From positions 1 to 64,000 of the forward strand of contig CALWVM010000002.1 in assembly GCA_944384985.1 (NCBI GenBank): 64,000 nt of DNA, written 5' to 3'. How positions within the stretch are numbered: position 1 is the first letter of the stretch; every line of letters begins with the position of its first letter. The translations under genes and the position numbers were made by a program. Of this stretch, positions 24,612-33,426 are shown piece after piece. This DNA is from an uncultured Clostridia bacterium. GTDB taxonomy: Bacteria > Bacillota > Clostridia > Oscillospirales > Acutalibacteraceae. The notes under the pieces were generated by a model, which searched no databases, had not been told where the DNA came from, and saw nothing but the letters and a program-made list of their open reading frames with translations.

Positions 24612-24640
24612 AGTATACATTTTTTCCCTTTGAAAGTCAA
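24612..24640 (-). promoter_or_regulatory. Promoter of the epimerase-zinc-ribbon gene
   Basis: Minus-strand TTGACT (24640-24635), a 17-bp spacer and TATACT (24617-24612), leader about 25 nt. Confidence 0.78.
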
Positions 24641-24703
24641 GAATCGGGGCATGTTTTCAACAAAAAAACAGAAGGATTTTTGCAATGTCAGTAAAGCGCA
24701 TAT

Positions 24704-24729
24704 AAAAATTCCCCCGCAAAAAGCGGGGG
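24704..24729 (-). terminator. Terminator of the anchored-protein gene
   Basis: CCCCCGC (24711-24717) pairs with GCGGGGG (24723-24729); with flanking A/T pairs the stem reaches 9 bp. TTTTTATA follows on the minus strand. Confidence 0.8.
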
Positions 24730-24749
24730 AAAGATTTTGAGCAAAGAAC

Positions 24750-25691
24750 TTAGTTCCAAGCGATGGAGAATTCTTTTTCCAGACCGAAAGGAATGGAAAC
24801 ATCCACCATGCTCGCAGCAGTAAGAGAAAGCGTCCAGACGAAATAATAATTCGCCGTCAATACATTGCCGGTTCCCTTATCTACAGTGACTGTGATACGC
24901 CCATCTTTGTGACCGGTCTGCACGTTGCTGATCACGCTTGCAGCAGGACCTGCGTTAGCTTCAATCGTAGAAGGCATAACGACGGAGAAAGCTTTCCCCA
25001 TATGCCCGACGTTGTGCGCGGTATCTGCGCTTGGTGCGTCTTCTAAAACATTAATGGTAATGGTGTAAGTATCGCCGTTATCCGCAACCGTTGCGCCGGA
25101 AATATCGGCAGCAGTTAATTTGCTCGACCAGGATTCATTTTCCACAGGGAAAATAGTGTTCTTGTCCGCTTCTGTCGAAGCAGGGGGTGTAGCAGAGACA
25201 TCTTTTTCACCCATGTTTTGCGCGATCAAGGAGTCTGCCATGCTTGTCAAGAAACTTGGCAAATTGCCTTCGATGCCGCCTGCGGTGCTGTTTACTTCTT
25301 TGGTCAGTGTAACCGTGCAGTTCCCGGGTTTGACCTTATTGATCGCGTCGTTAAAGTAGGAAAGGATCTCTTCCTGCGTGCTGCTTGCAGTCAGCTCAGT
25401 AACGGTAGGCAGCGCCGCAGCGGTATCGCCGGCACCCGTATCCGTCGATGTGCCGTTGCTGTTTGGCACCACTGCGCCTTGCTGGGCGGCAGCAGATTTG
25501 TCCATTTGCACCTCGATCTGATTCGGGTTGATGAACGCGATATATACGATGGAACAGACGAGCAGAATCGCAAGACAAACGGCGAACGCTTTGAAGAACG
25601 TGCTTGTGAACACCTTACGGAGCATTTGCTTGTTTGCAAGCTTTTCGGCTCTGGCTTCCGGAGTGGAAGGTGCCTTGTTTTTCGAAGACAT
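24750..25691 (-). CDS. Membrane-anchored extracellular protein of unknown function
   Basis: A 313-residue protein with a charged cytosolic N-terminus (about 32 residues), one membrane helix (FFKAFAVCLAILLVCSIVYIAF, about 33-54) and a large external part. The external region starts with a Ser/Thr/Gly/Ala-rich linker (about 68-100) and then a beta-rich domain with NDAINKVKPGNCTVTLTKEVN and late GKAFSVVMPSTIEA and DGRITVTVDKGTGNV segments. That pattern suggests a lipoprotein-like or pilus-like immunoglobulin fold, but I recognise no family. Start at ATG 25691 with AAAGGGGA upstream. It has its own promoter and terminator. Divergent from the TetR-CDF operon. Confidence 0.65.
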   Translation of the reverse strand: MSSKNKAPSTPEARAEKLANKQMLRKVFTSTFFKAFAVCLAILLVCSIVYIAFINPNQIEVQMDKSAAAQQGAVVPNSNGTSTDTGAGDTAAALPTVTELTASSTQEEILSYFNDAINKVKPGNCTVTLTKEVNSTAGGIEGNLPSFLTSMADSLIAQNMGEKDVSATPPASTEADKNTIFPVENESWSSKLTAADISGATVADNGDTYTITINVLEDAPSADTAHNVGHMGKAFSVVMPSTIEANAGPAASVISNVQTGHKDGRITVTVDKGTGNVLTANYYFVWTLSLTAASMVDVSIPFGLEKEFSIAWN

Positions 25692-25747
25692 TTTCGAATC
25701 CCCTTTCATGCGTGGGCGCGCAATAGCGCACAAAATGTTACTTCTAT

Positions 25748-25776
25748 AATTTACAATAAAAAAATCGAAATGTCAA
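25748..25776 (-). promoter_or_regulatory. Promoter of the anchored-protein gene
   Basis: Minus-strand TTGACA (25776-25771), a 17-bp spacer and TAAATT (25753-25748). Confidence 0.6.
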
Positions 25777-25846
25777 TCTATTTTGTTGGGGATTCCGAGG
25801 AAAAAATGAAAAAATTTTGAATATGCGCGAGACTTTTAAAAATTTG

Positions 25847-25877
25847 TTGAATAATAGACGGTATTATATTATAATAC
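25847..25877 (+). promoter_or_regulatory. Promoter with overlapping palindromic operator of the TetR-CDF operon
   Basis: TTGAAT (25847-25852), a 17-bp spacer and TATAAT (25870-25875). The -10 box is embedded in a perfect 17-bp palindrome, GTATTATA-T-TATAATAC (25861-25877). A dimeric repressor bound there would block RNA polymerase. The TetR-type regulator encoded 36 bp downstream is the natural candidate, giving autoregulation. Confidence 0.65.
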
Positions 25878-25912
25878 ATTTATCTATCAATTTGTGGATA
25901 AGGAGGAAACCC

Positions 25913-26539
25913 ATGGCAACCAAAACAGAAGACAGCCGCGTGCGCCGCACCAAACGTCTGCTGCGACAGGGGCTTACCGAACTTTTACAGGAAAAGAGCA
26001 TTAAAAAGATCACGGTACGTGAGCTTTCGGAACGTGTGGACATCAACCGCGGGACGTTTTATCTGCATTATAAGGATATATATGATCTGGTCGATTGTCT
26101 GGAAAAGGAACTGTTTGACGAGTTTGAGCGCATTCTTTCCAAGTACACTCTCACCGATCTGCAGACCCGGCCGCATAAAGTCTTTTCGGATGTCTGCAGT
26201 TTCCTCTATGCCAACCGCGATCTGTGTGCGGCGCTGCTCGGCGACAACGGTGACATCAATTTTGTGCTGAACCTGCGCGCTTTTCTGCGGGAGAAATGCC
26301 TGAAGGACGCGGCGGAGTGCTTTGAAGTGGAATATTCCCCGGAATATGAATATATCTATGCCTATTTCGAGTCCGGCACCGTGGGGATGATCCGCTACTG
26401 GCTCGCGAATCCGCAGGACGGCAAGACGCCGGAGCAGATCGCAAGTCTAATTGAACTGCTGTTTTCCAACGGCGTCAGCTGCTTTTCCGATACACTTCGT
26501 GCGCAAAGCATGGCAGAAAGCGGGGCGCAGCGCATATGA
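25913..26539 (+). CDS. TetR/AcrR-family transcriptional regulator
   Basis: A 208-residue regulator. The N-terminal RTKRLLRQGLTELLQEKSIKKITVRELSERVDINRGTFYLHYKDIYDLV (about residues 10-57) is a complete TetR helix-turn-helix, with the recognition helix in INRGTFYLHY. The C-terminal domain (about 75-200) resembles the group with a DUF-type C-terminal domain found in Firmicutes DhaS-like regulators. ATG 25913 follows AAGGAGG by a normal spacing. It overlaps the CDF gene by ATGA and has a palindromic operator over its own promoter, so it probably controls that metal exporter and itself. Confidence 0.88.
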   Translation: MATKTEDSRVRRTKRLLRQGLTELLQEKSIKKITVRELSERVDINRGTFYLHYKDIYDLVDCLEKELFDEFERILSKYTLTDLQTRPHKVFSDVCSFLYANRDLCAALLGDNGDINFVLNLRAFLREKCLKDAAECFEVEYSPEYEYIYAYFESGTVGMIRYWLANPQDGKTPEQIASLIELLFSNGVSCFSDTLRAQSMAESGAQRI

Positions 26540-27696
26540 CAGAACGTCTCGCCAAACGGCTGGCACGCGGCGATGATTCCAAAACCGCCCTGCGGACCGC
26601 TTACGGGCAGATCGGCGGTATCGTCGGGATCCTATTGAACGCATTGCTTGCAGTCGCAAAGCTTTTTGCCGGCGTAGTCAGCGGGAGTGTTTCCATCTCG
26701 GCGGACGCGGTCAACAACTTGTCGGACGCTGCCTCTTCCTGCGTGACGCTTATCGGCTTTCGCATTGCCAAAAAGCCTGCCGATAAGGACCATCCTTACG
26801 GCCACGGGCGAATCGAATATATCGCCGCGCTTGCCGTTTCATTTTTTATCCTTTTGATGGGCTTTGAACTGTTGAAATCGTCGGTAGAGCGCATCCGCAC
26901 GCCGCAGCCGGTGACTTTCAGCATGGCCGCGCTCGTGATTTTGATCCTCTCCATGGCAGCAAAGCTCTGGCTTGCCTGGTTTAACCATTCTCTTGATAAA
27001 AAAACCGGTTCTGCCGCAGCAAAAGCCGTGGTGGTGGACAGCCTTTCCGACACGGCGGCAACTGGCGTCGCGCTCGCGGCGCTCATCCTTTCGCGTTTTA
27101 CGTCGATTCCCGTGGACGGCTGGTTCGGGCTTGTGGTCGCGGTGGTGATCCTCCGCGCGGGCGTCGGTACGTTTAAAGATACAGTCGATCTTCTGCTCGG
27201 CCAACCGCCGTCGCCCGAATTCGTGGCGGAGATCGAACGGGAAATCTGTTCTTATGACGGCATTCTCGGCGTGCACGATCTGATTGTTCATGACTACGGC
27301 CCGGGGCGCACCTTTGCTTCCGCGCACGCGGAAGTGCCCGCGAACGTAGACGTGATGCATAGTCATGACACGGTGGATCTCATCGAGCGGGATCTGCTCC
27401 AAAAATACGGGCTGCATATCTCGATCCATATGGACCCGATCGTGACGGACGATGCGCGTGTTGATGCCTTGCGCGCCTTATGCACGGAAGTGCTCGAAAA
27501 GGTGGATCCGGTTCTTCGCTTTCATGACTTCCGCGTGGCGGAAGGCCCGACCCACACCAATTTGATTTTCGACGTAGTCGTTCCGGCGGACTATAAAATA
27601 CCGGACCGCGACCTCGTGCACCGTATCTCGGACGCGTTTAGCAAAATAGACGAAAGATATTTCTGCGTAATCACGGTTGACCGCGGATTTAACTAA
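26536..27696 (+). CDS. Cation diffusion facilitator (CDF) metal exporter
   Basis: A 386-residue divalent-metal/proton antiporter. Six membrane segments occupy about residues 20-215. The metal site is formed by SADAVNNLSD in TM2 and DSLSDT in TM5 (Asp pairs, an all-Asp or His/Asp-type site often linked to Mn, Fe or Zn export), with HPYGHGRIEY between TM2 and TM3. The cytosolic C-terminal domain (SYDGILGVHDLIVHDYGPGRTFASAHAEVP) is the usual ferredoxin-like dimer domain. About 90 further residues form a second ferredoxin-like segment, making it longer than a minimal CDF. Translation is coupled to the upstream TetR gene. Confidence 0.92.
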   Translation: MTERLAKRLARGDDSKTALRTAYGQIGGIVGILLNALLAVAKLFAGVVSGSVSISADAVNNLSDAASSCVTLIGFRIAKKPADKDHPYGHGRIEYIAALAVSFFILLMGFELLKSSVERIRTPQPVTFSMAALVILILSMAAKLWLAWFNHSLDKKTGSAAAKAVVVDSLSDTAATGVALAALILSRFTSIPVDGWFGLVVAVVILRAGVGTFKDTVDLLLGQPPSPEFVAEIEREICSYDGILGVHDLIVHDYGPGRTFASAHAEVPANVDVMHSHDTVDLIERDLLQKYGLHISIHMDPIVTDDARVDALRALCTEVLEKVDPVLRFHDFRVAEGPTHTNLIFDVVVPADYKIPDRDLVHRISDAFSKIDERYFCVITVDRGFN

Positions 27697-27732
27697 AATT
27701 TAACCAATATTTGGTTTTTGCGTGTTTCACCC

Positions 27733-27760
27733 TTGCAAAAACTGCAAAATCGAGTAGAAT
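27733..27760 (+). promoter_or_regulatory. Candidate promoter of prs
   Basis: TTGCAA (27733-27738), a 16-bp spacer and TAGAAT (27755-27760). Confidence 0.45.
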
Positions 27761-27805
27761 AAAGAAGAAAGATTCTCTGAATATTTTGCTGCACGGAGGA
27801 AACTT

Positions 27806-28984
27806 ATGCCTGATTACACCCAAGATTTCACCACCATTCCCTATGGCCCGCTCGGTATTGTGGCGCTTCCCGGCTGTGAAGAACTCGCCGAAAAGATCGA
27901 CCGTTATATTGTCCGTTGGCGTGCGCAGAAGCAAAGCGAGCACAAAAACAGCATTGCTTTCGCCGGATATGAGCGCGATACATACATCATCAACGCGGGC
28001 TTTCCGCGGTTTGGCACAGGCGAGGGGAAGGGTACGCTTTCCGAATCTGTGCGCGGGTATGACATTTTCATTGTCGCCGATATGTTCAACTATGGCGTGA
28101 CTTATCCCATGTATGGTAAGACCATTCCCATGAGCCCGGACGAGCACTACGCAAATCTCAAGCGCGCTATTTCTGCCATTGGCGGCAAAGCGCGCCGCAT
28201 CACAGTCATCATGCCGATGCTCTATGAAGGGCGTCAGCACAAGCGCTCCAGCCGCGAGTCGCTCGACTGTGCCATTGCGCTGCAGGAACTCTGCAACAAT
28301 ATGGGTGTGGACAATATTATTACCTTTGACGCGCATGACCCGCGTGTGCAGAACGCGATTCCGCTGAAAGGCTTTGAAAATGTGCAGCCGGTTTACCAGA
28401 TGATTAAAGCGTTCGTCAACCATGTCGACAACCTGCACATTGACAAAGAACACCTGATGATCATTTCGCCCGACGAGGGCGGCATGGGTCGATGCATCTA
28501 TTATTCTACGGTATTGGGTATCGACCTCGGCATGTTCTATAAACGCCGGGATTATTCCCGCATCGTCAATGGCCGTAACCCAATCATGCAGCATGAATTC
28601 CTCGGCTCGAGCGTCGAGGGCAAGGACGTAATGATCGTGGACGACATGATCTCGTCAGGCGAGTCGATGCTGGAAGTTGCTTCCAAGCTGAAAGAGCTGG
28701 GGGCCGCGCGCATCTTCATTTTCGCCGCGTTCGGGCTGTTCTGCGAAGGGCTTGAAAGTTTCGACAAACAGTACGAGCAGGGGATCATCAACCGCGTCTT
28801 TACCACGAATCTGGTTTACCGGACGCCGGAACTGCTGCAGCGCGAGTGGTATTGCGAAGTCGATCTGTCGAAATACGTTTCCTACATCATCGATACGCTC
28901 AACCATGACATGTCTGTCAGCCACCTGCTCAATCCCGCAGACCGTATTGAAGCCCTGCTTCGGAAAAAAGGGTTTAAAAAATAA
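27806..28984 (+). CDS. prs: Ribose-phosphate pyrophosphokinase
   Basis: Makes PRPP from ribose 5-phosphate and ATP, feeding purine, pyrimidine, NAD, His and Trp synthesis. The 392-residue product is longer than the classical 315-residue enzyme and belongs to the larger clostridial type. It keeps VMIVDDMISSGES (the PRPP-binding loop), HDPRVQNAIPL, ISPDEGGMGR and MPMLYEGRQHKR segments. CGGAGG lies 8 nt before the ATG. It is flanked by a bidirectional terminator and is monocistronic. pyrB and nadA elsewhere in the window belong to pathways that consume or connect to PRPP. Confidence 0.92.
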   Translation: MPDYTQDFTTIPYGPLGIVALPGCEELAEKIDRYIVRWRAQKQSEHKNSIAFAGYERDTYIINAGFPRFGTGEGKGTLSESVRGYDIFIVADMFNYGVTYPMYGKTIPMSPDEHYANLKRAISAIGGKARRITVIMPMLYEGRQHKRSSRESLDCAIALQELCNNMGVDNIITFDAHDPRVQNAIPLKGFENVQPVYQMIKAFVNHVDNLHIDKEHLMIISPDEGGMGRCIYYSTVLGIDLGMFYKRRDYSRIVNGRNPIMQHEFLGSSVEGKDVMIVDDMISSGESMLEVASKLKELGAARIFIFAAFGLFCEGLESFDKQYEQGIINRVFTTNLVYRTPELLQREWYCEVDLSKYVSYIIDTLNHDMSVSHLLNPADRIEALLRKKGFKK

Positions 28985-29014
28985 GAATTTCCGCTTTTCG
29001 CGGGAAAAGAAAAG

Positions 29015-29048
29015 GCGCTCCGCGAAATCACAGGATTTCGCGGAGCGC
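29015..29048. terminator. Bidirectional terminator between prs and hsp20
   Basis: A perfect 15-bp stem: GCGCTCCGCGAAATC (29015-29029) and GATTTCGCGGAGCGC (29034-29048), loop 4 nt. Confidence 0.8.
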
Positions 29049-29086
29049 TTCTGGTGTCTATACGGTTATGCCGTACAGGCGATCGA

Positions 29087-29542
29087 TCATTCAATTTCCA
29101 ATCTGCGGGATGTGCTCTTCGGCGCTTCCTTCTTCGGTAGAGTCAGGCGCAGAACACCGTCGGAATACTTCGCCGTGATCTTATCGGAATCGACTTCCGA
29201 GATGTCAAACGCACGTGAGTAGCTGCCATAAGAACGTTCACAGCGGACATATTTCTGTTTCTTATCTTTTTCCTCGTGCTCGGAGTGACGCTCCGCTTTA
29301 ATGGTCAGCACGTCGCCGGTGATGTCCAGCGTAATGTCGTTTTTGTTAAACCCGGGCAGATCCGCTTCAAGCGTATAGCTGTCGCCGTTATCGATAATGT
29401 CGGTCTTGAACTCGGCAATCGCTTTGCCGTCAAAGAACCCAAACGGGTCGTCAAAGAAGCGGCGTTCCATTTCTTCCATCTCACGGAAGGGATTATAAGA
29501 TGTGATGTTATTTTTACGGGAATAAGGTCTTAAATCAAACAT
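29087..29542 (-). CDS. Small heat shock protein Hsp20
   Basis: A 151-residue alpha-crystallin-type holdase chaperone. The core runs from about residue 45 to 140: KTDIIDNGDSYTLEADLPGF, the NDITLDITGDVLTIKAER strand pair, YGSYSRAFDIS, and GVLRLTLPKK, which is the GVL signature. It binds unfolding proteins during heat or acid stress. ATG 29542 is chosen because GGAGG lies 8 nt upstream; a start 15 bp earlier has none. A CIRCE element lies 184 bp upstream, and a minus-strand TATAAT (29685-29680) could be the -10 box. Confidence 0.93.
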   Translation of the reverse strand: MFDLRPYSRKNNITSYNPFREMEEMERRFFDDPFGFFDGKAIAEFKTDIIDNGDSYTLEADLPGFNKNDITLDITGDVLTIKAERHSEHEEKDKKQKYVRCERSYGSYSRAFDISEVDSDKITAKYSDGVLRLTLPKKEAPKSTSRRLEIE

Positions 29543-29725
29543 AAAGCAAACCTCCAAAAATTTTATTTCCTGCCCTTTTCCGGCATCCGTTCGGGCAGCC
29601 TCAGCGGATGCTGTTGAAGCTGTAATTCCGATCCATCGGAAACACCTCTTTTTCTTTCTTACAAGTCTTATTATACCCGTAAGTGTTACGTTTTTTCATA
29701 CTGTTTATGAACAGATTGTAAACAA

Positions 29726-29752
29726 TTAGCACTCACATAATAAGAGTGCTAA
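29726..29752. promoter_or_regulatory. CIRCE element (HrcA operator)
   Basis: A perfect match to the controlling inverted repeat of chaperone expression: TTAGCACTC, 9 bp, GAGTGCTAA. HrcA binds it and represses chaperone genes in unstressed cells. It lies between divergent hsp20 and sirtuin genes, so it could act on either or both. groESL and dnaK, its usual targets, are not in the window. Confidence 0.93.
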
Positions 29753-29816
29753 AAAAGTAAATTTGGAACGATTCGTGCGCATGGAGCGCACAACCGGAAA
29801 GGAGCATACAAATAGG

Positions 29817-30578
29817 ATGGACACGCATTTTTTAGATCTGAAAGCGGTTCAGAACCTATATGGCGTCCTCAAAGCCAGCCGCCGCTTGTGTGTGTTCACG
29901 GGTGCGGGGATCAGCGTTCCGTCCGGGATTCCCGACTTCCGTTCGGCGGACGGGCTTTACAACCGGAAAAGCGGGTATTCCGTGCCGCCGGAGCAGATCA
30001 TCAGCCGCTCTTTCTTTGACGCGCACCCGGAAGAATTCTATGCCTTTTATAAGGCAAACATGTTGTTTCTGGATGCGCAGCCGAATGCGGCGCATCGGTA
30101 CTTTGCAAAGCTTGAAACACCCGCTCGTGCGGTCAGCGTGGTTACACAGAATATCGACGGGCTGCACACGGCGGCCGGCAGCACCGCGGTCTTTGAACTG
30201 CATGGCAGTGTGCACCGCAATTTCTGTATGCAGTGCAAAAAATCCTATGACGCTGCTTTTGTAGCGAACAGCAAAGGCGTTCCGCGCTGCACCGCCTGTG
30301 GCGGGATCGTCAAGCCGGATGTGGTGTTGTATGAAGAGCCTTTGGATGAAAATGTCGTGTACGGTGCGGTGGAGGCGATTCGGCGGGCGGATACGCTGGT
30401 AGTCGTCGGGACTTCGCTCGTGGTGTATCCGGCGGCTTCCTATCTGCGCTATTTCAGCGGTGCGCACCTTATCTTGATTAACCGCTCGCAAACCGCTTTG
30501 GACCGTGAAGCTGAAATCGCTTTTAATGCGGATGTCGTCGAAGTTGTACGCGCATTAGAAGCGTTGGAAGCAGGGTGA
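29817..30578 (+). CDS. NAD-dependent protein deacetylase/deacylase (sirtuin, CobB-like)
   Basis: A 253-residue Sir2-family enzyme that removes acyl groups from lysine using NAD. Motifs are FTGAGISVPSGIPDFRS (NAD loop), TQNIDGLH (catalytic-core Asn-Ile-Asp), ELHGSVH with the catalytic His, the zinc ribbon CMQCKKSYDAAF...PRCTACGG, and VVVGTSLVVYPA. ATG 29817 with AAAGGAGC 11 nt upstream is preferred over in-frame starts nearer the CIRCE element. Placement next to a CIRCE operator raises the possibility of heat-shock control. Confidence 0.93.
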   Translation: MDTHFLDLKAVQNLYGVLKASRRLCVFTGAGISVPSGIPDFRSADGLYNRKSGYSVPPEQIISRSFFDAHPEEFYAFYKANMLFLDAQPNAAHRYFAKLETPARAVSVVTQNIDGLHTAAGSTAVFELHGSVHRNFCMQCKKSYDAAFVANSKGVPRCTACGGIVKPDVVLYEEPLDENVVYGAVEAIRRADTLVVVGTSLVVYPAASYLRYFSGAHLILINRSQTALDREAEIAFNADVVEVVRALEALEAG

Positions 30579-30602
30579 AACACGGAGGCTTTTGGTTCTT
30601 TG

Positions 30603-30631
30603 TAGACAAAAGCGAATGCATATGATAAGAT
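30603..30631 (+). promoter_or_regulatory. Promoter of the GH95 gene
   Basis: TAGACA (30603-30608), a 17-bp spacer and TAAGAT (30626-30631), leader about 60 nt. Confidence 0.55.
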
Positions 30632-30695
30632 ACGGGTATATGAGCGCAGGTATCCGTTTTGTGCTGCTTGCGCGCTGCATAGGGAGGAAACCGGA

Positions 30696-33314
30696 GTGAA
30701 AAAGAATTTTCGCAGCTTTGTCTGCCTTTGCCTTGTCTGTGCGCTGCTTGTGCCGCTGTCAGCGTGCTTCGGCAGTACGGATACAGACTTGACCGCTTTG
30801 CTTGACCAAACCGATACCTATAAGGTATATGCGGAGGATTATTCCGAAGTCAAGGCAAAAGGGCAGGACGGCAGCCGCCGGATCCGCGCGTGGCGCGAAG
30901 GTTTTGTGACGGGCAACGGGGTAAATGGTTGCGTGACCGCCGGGTCCCCGTATTCAGATACGCTGATCTATCAGAACAACTATTTTATCATGCCCTGCGA
31001 CACCATCCGGGAGAATCCGGACATCTCCGGTAAGCTCGACAGCGTACGGCAGATGATCGTTAACGGCGAAGCATACCAGACTTTTGAACCGTGGTACTCC
31101 GTCTATTGCTTCCATCCCGGCGGGCAGCTTCGGTTGACGCAGGAAAAGCAGAAATATTCTGATTATGTCCGCTGGTGTGACTATGAGACGGGCGAAGCGG
31201 TCGTAAAATACACGGATGCCCTCGGCACCTGGGTGCGGCGCACCTTTACCTCTCGTACAGATGATGCTACGATCACCTCGATCACGCAGTCGTCTACGGG
31301 CAGCAAGGTGAATATGACGCTCTCGTTTGATGACATTTCCAAAATGTATAACTTCGGCAACAATGCCGAAGCAGGGATGCAGTACAAAAAGCTTGTAGGC
31401 GAAAACGGTGAATACCTTGCCGTTGTTGCACATTATCCGAGCTTTGAAGGCAGCGAGCTTAAAAACGGCGGCTTCGCGACCCTTACATACATTGTCACGG
31501 TCGGCGGTACACGTGAGACTGTCTATGCCGAGGATTCGGATGATGCGATCAATGTGGGCGCACAGAAAAACCCGACCGTGGAAATTCACGATGCGGACGC
31601 GGTATATCTCATTACGCTTTCCGACCGCGATTTTGAAATGGGCGCGTTTGAAGATTTTGCCCAGCAGGCGGAATATGCGCTTGTAGACGATTTGTTTGCC
31701 CGTTGTAAAGCCGTCGCAGATAAATTCGGCGGCGATGCGTTTGATTACAGCGCGGCATTAGCGCCAAGCGCCGCCGAACAAAGCGAACAATTCAACCGTG
31801 TATCCTTTTCGCTCGGCGACAGCGCGGAAGAAGCGCTTTCCAACGAAGACCTGCTTAAAATCCAGCGCGGTCAGGATACGCTGGACCCCGCTATGCTTGC
31901 ACGCGCATACAACGCCGGACGCTATGCGATGCTCGCATGCAGCGGCGGCAACCTCATCGGTCGGTTGTATGGTATGTGGACGGGTGAGTGGGGGGCGCGC
32001 TGGAACGGCGCGTTCACTATGGACGCGAACGTCAACCTGCAATGCGCCGGCATGAATTCTGCAAACGTCACGGAATACGGTGAAAGCTATATCCGTTTTG
32101 TGCTCAGCCAGATTGACGACTGGAAGGTCAACGCTTTGCACAATTACGGCTTTACGGATGCAATCCAAGTGCCCTGCAACACAGACGGCACGAGTGCGAT
32201 TTCTGTGGAATACAGCACGGAGTATTCCTTTGAATACTGGAACTTCGGCGCATCCTGGATGCTCCAGCCGATTTATGAATATTACCAGACCTTCGGCAAC
32301 GTGACGATCGAGACCGATGAGGGCGGAAAACGCCTGCTGGAAGACATTCTGCTGCCGCTTCTCACTTTGCAGGCGAATTTTTGGGATCAGATGCTCACGC
32401 CCGAATACTACACCGATTCTGACGGTCACATCCACTACGAAGCGGGCAAGACAGAACTCGCAAGCGATGAGTACTACTGCATTTTGCCGGGGTATTCGCC
32501 TGAAAACATGCCCGCGAATCTCAAATCCGGCAGGACGGCGAATACCGCTGCTGACATCGCCGCTGCGCGCAAGGGATTCGAGATGCTTATAGACGTGGAA
32601 GAAACGATTGACGCAGAGGCGTACCGCGCGGATATCGAAAAATGGCGCGCGCTTGAAAGCAAACTGCCGCCGTATCTGCTGGACGACACCGGTGCGCTCA
32701 AAGAATGGGCGGTCGCCGATTTTGAGGAGAACAACGAGCACCGCCACATCAGCCACCTGTACTGCGCCTGGCCCTCCAATGAGACGCAAAACGATGAAAA
32801 ATTGCGTGCCGCCTGTTTACAGGCGCTCGAAAATCGTAACAACGCGGGCAAGGAAAGCGAGGAGACCCAAACGCACGGCTGGCTGCACAAGGGGCTTGTT
32901 GCCGCGCGGCTGAAGGATACGGCTGCCGTGGAAAAAAGTCTGATGAAGCTTGTGGGCGAAAAGGTCTACTATAACTCGTTCATGACTGACCATAATACGC
33001 ACCGCGGCTCGGACTGCTACTGCACGGATACGTCGCTTGGCATCGTCGGTGTTATCAATGAAATGCTTTTGTATTCAGACACCGGGGTCATCGAGGTGTT
33101 CCCCGCCATGACGGATATGCTCCCCGAGGGCGAGGTGCATGGGCTTATGGCAAAAACACAGGCGCAAGTCGGGCTTTCATGGGCAAACGGGCAGGTTACG
33201 GTCACGATCCTTTCTAATATAGACCAGACCATTTCCGTTTCCTGCGCGGGCAGTGCACCGCAGGACGTTTCCTTCGCGGCGGGTGAGGAAAAAACCTTTA
33301 CGTTCTCTTATTGA
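30696..33314 (+). CDS. GH95-like alpha-L-fucosidase/alpha-L-galactosidase lipoprotein
   Basis: An 872-residue secreted glycosidase. The N-terminus is a lipoprotein signal with lipobox PLSAC (Cys24), so it is anchored on the outer face. GH95 signatures are WNGAFTMDANVNLQ, with the paired Asn residues that position the catalytic water, SPENMP, equivalent to the SPEN motif with the catalytic Glu, and HRHISHLYCAWP. The family cuts terminal alpha-1,2-L-fucose or alpha-L-galactose by an inverting mechanism. The start is GTG at 30696 behind AGGGAGGA. It lies 112 bp upstream of an araB-like/araA/araD set on the same strand, so the released L-sugar may be metabolised by those genes. Whether it is fucose, galactose or arabinose cannot be settled here. 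Confidence 0.82.
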   Translation: MKKNFRSFVCLCLVCALLVPLSACFGSTDTDLTALLDQTDTYKVYAEDYSEVKAKGQDGSRRIRAWREGFVTGNGVNGCVTAGSPYSDTLIYQNNYFIMPCDTIRENPDISGKLDSVRQMIVNGEAYQTFEPWYSVYCFHPGGQLRLTQEKQKYSDYVRWCDYETGEAVVKYTDALGTWVRRTFTSRTDDATITSITQSSTGSKVNMTLSFDDISKMYNFGNNAEAGMQYKKLVGENGEYLAVVAHYPSFEGSELKNGGFATLTYIVTVGGTRETVYAEDSDDAINVGAQKNPTVEIHDADAVYLITLSDRDFEMGAFEDFAQQAEYALVDDLFARCKAVADKFGGDAFDYSAALAPSAAEQSEQFNRVSFSLGDSAEEALSNEDLLKIQRGQDTLDPAMLARAYNAGRYAMLACSGGNLIGRLYGMWTGEWGARWNGAFTMDANVNLQCAGMNSANVTEYGESYIRFVLSQIDDWKVNALHNYGFTDAIQVPCNTDGTSAISVEYSTEYSFEYWNFGASWMLQPIYEYYQTFGNVTIETDEGGKRLLEDILLPLLTLQANFWDQMLTPEYYTDSDGHIHYEAGKTELASDEYYCILPGYSPENMPANLKSGRTANTAADIAAARKGFEMLIDVEETIDAEAYRADIEKWRALESKLPPYLLDDTGALKEWAVADFEENNEHRHISHLYCAWPSNETQNDEKLRAACLQALENRNNAGKESEETQTHGWLHKGLVAARLKDTAAVEKSLMKLVGEKVYYNSFMTDHNTHRGSDCYCTDTSLGIVGVINEMLLYSDTGVIEVFPAMTDMLPEGEVHGLMAKTQAQVGLSWANGQVTVTILSNIDQTISVSCAGSAPQDVSFAAGEEKTFTFSY

Positions 33315-33351
33315 TTTTTACAATTCATGCCGCATTTCGTGCAAATTCCGC

Positions 33352-33380
33352 TTGTGTTTTTGCGCGGGATGCGGTATTTT
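33352..33380 (+). promoter_or_regulatory. Candidate promoter of the araB-like/araA/araD operon
   Basis: TTGTGT (33352-33357), a 17-bp spacer and TATTTT (33375-33380). Confidence 0.45.
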
Positions 33381-33426
33381 TATATTAGAATTTTTCGGGC
33401 ACTTACCCGTTTCGGAGGGATCGAAA

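Noticed and set aside
31758-32789. 343-residue minus-strand frame inside the GH95 gene
   Set aside because: It lies wholly within a coding frame that carries the SPEN and HRHISHLY motifs; no start signal.
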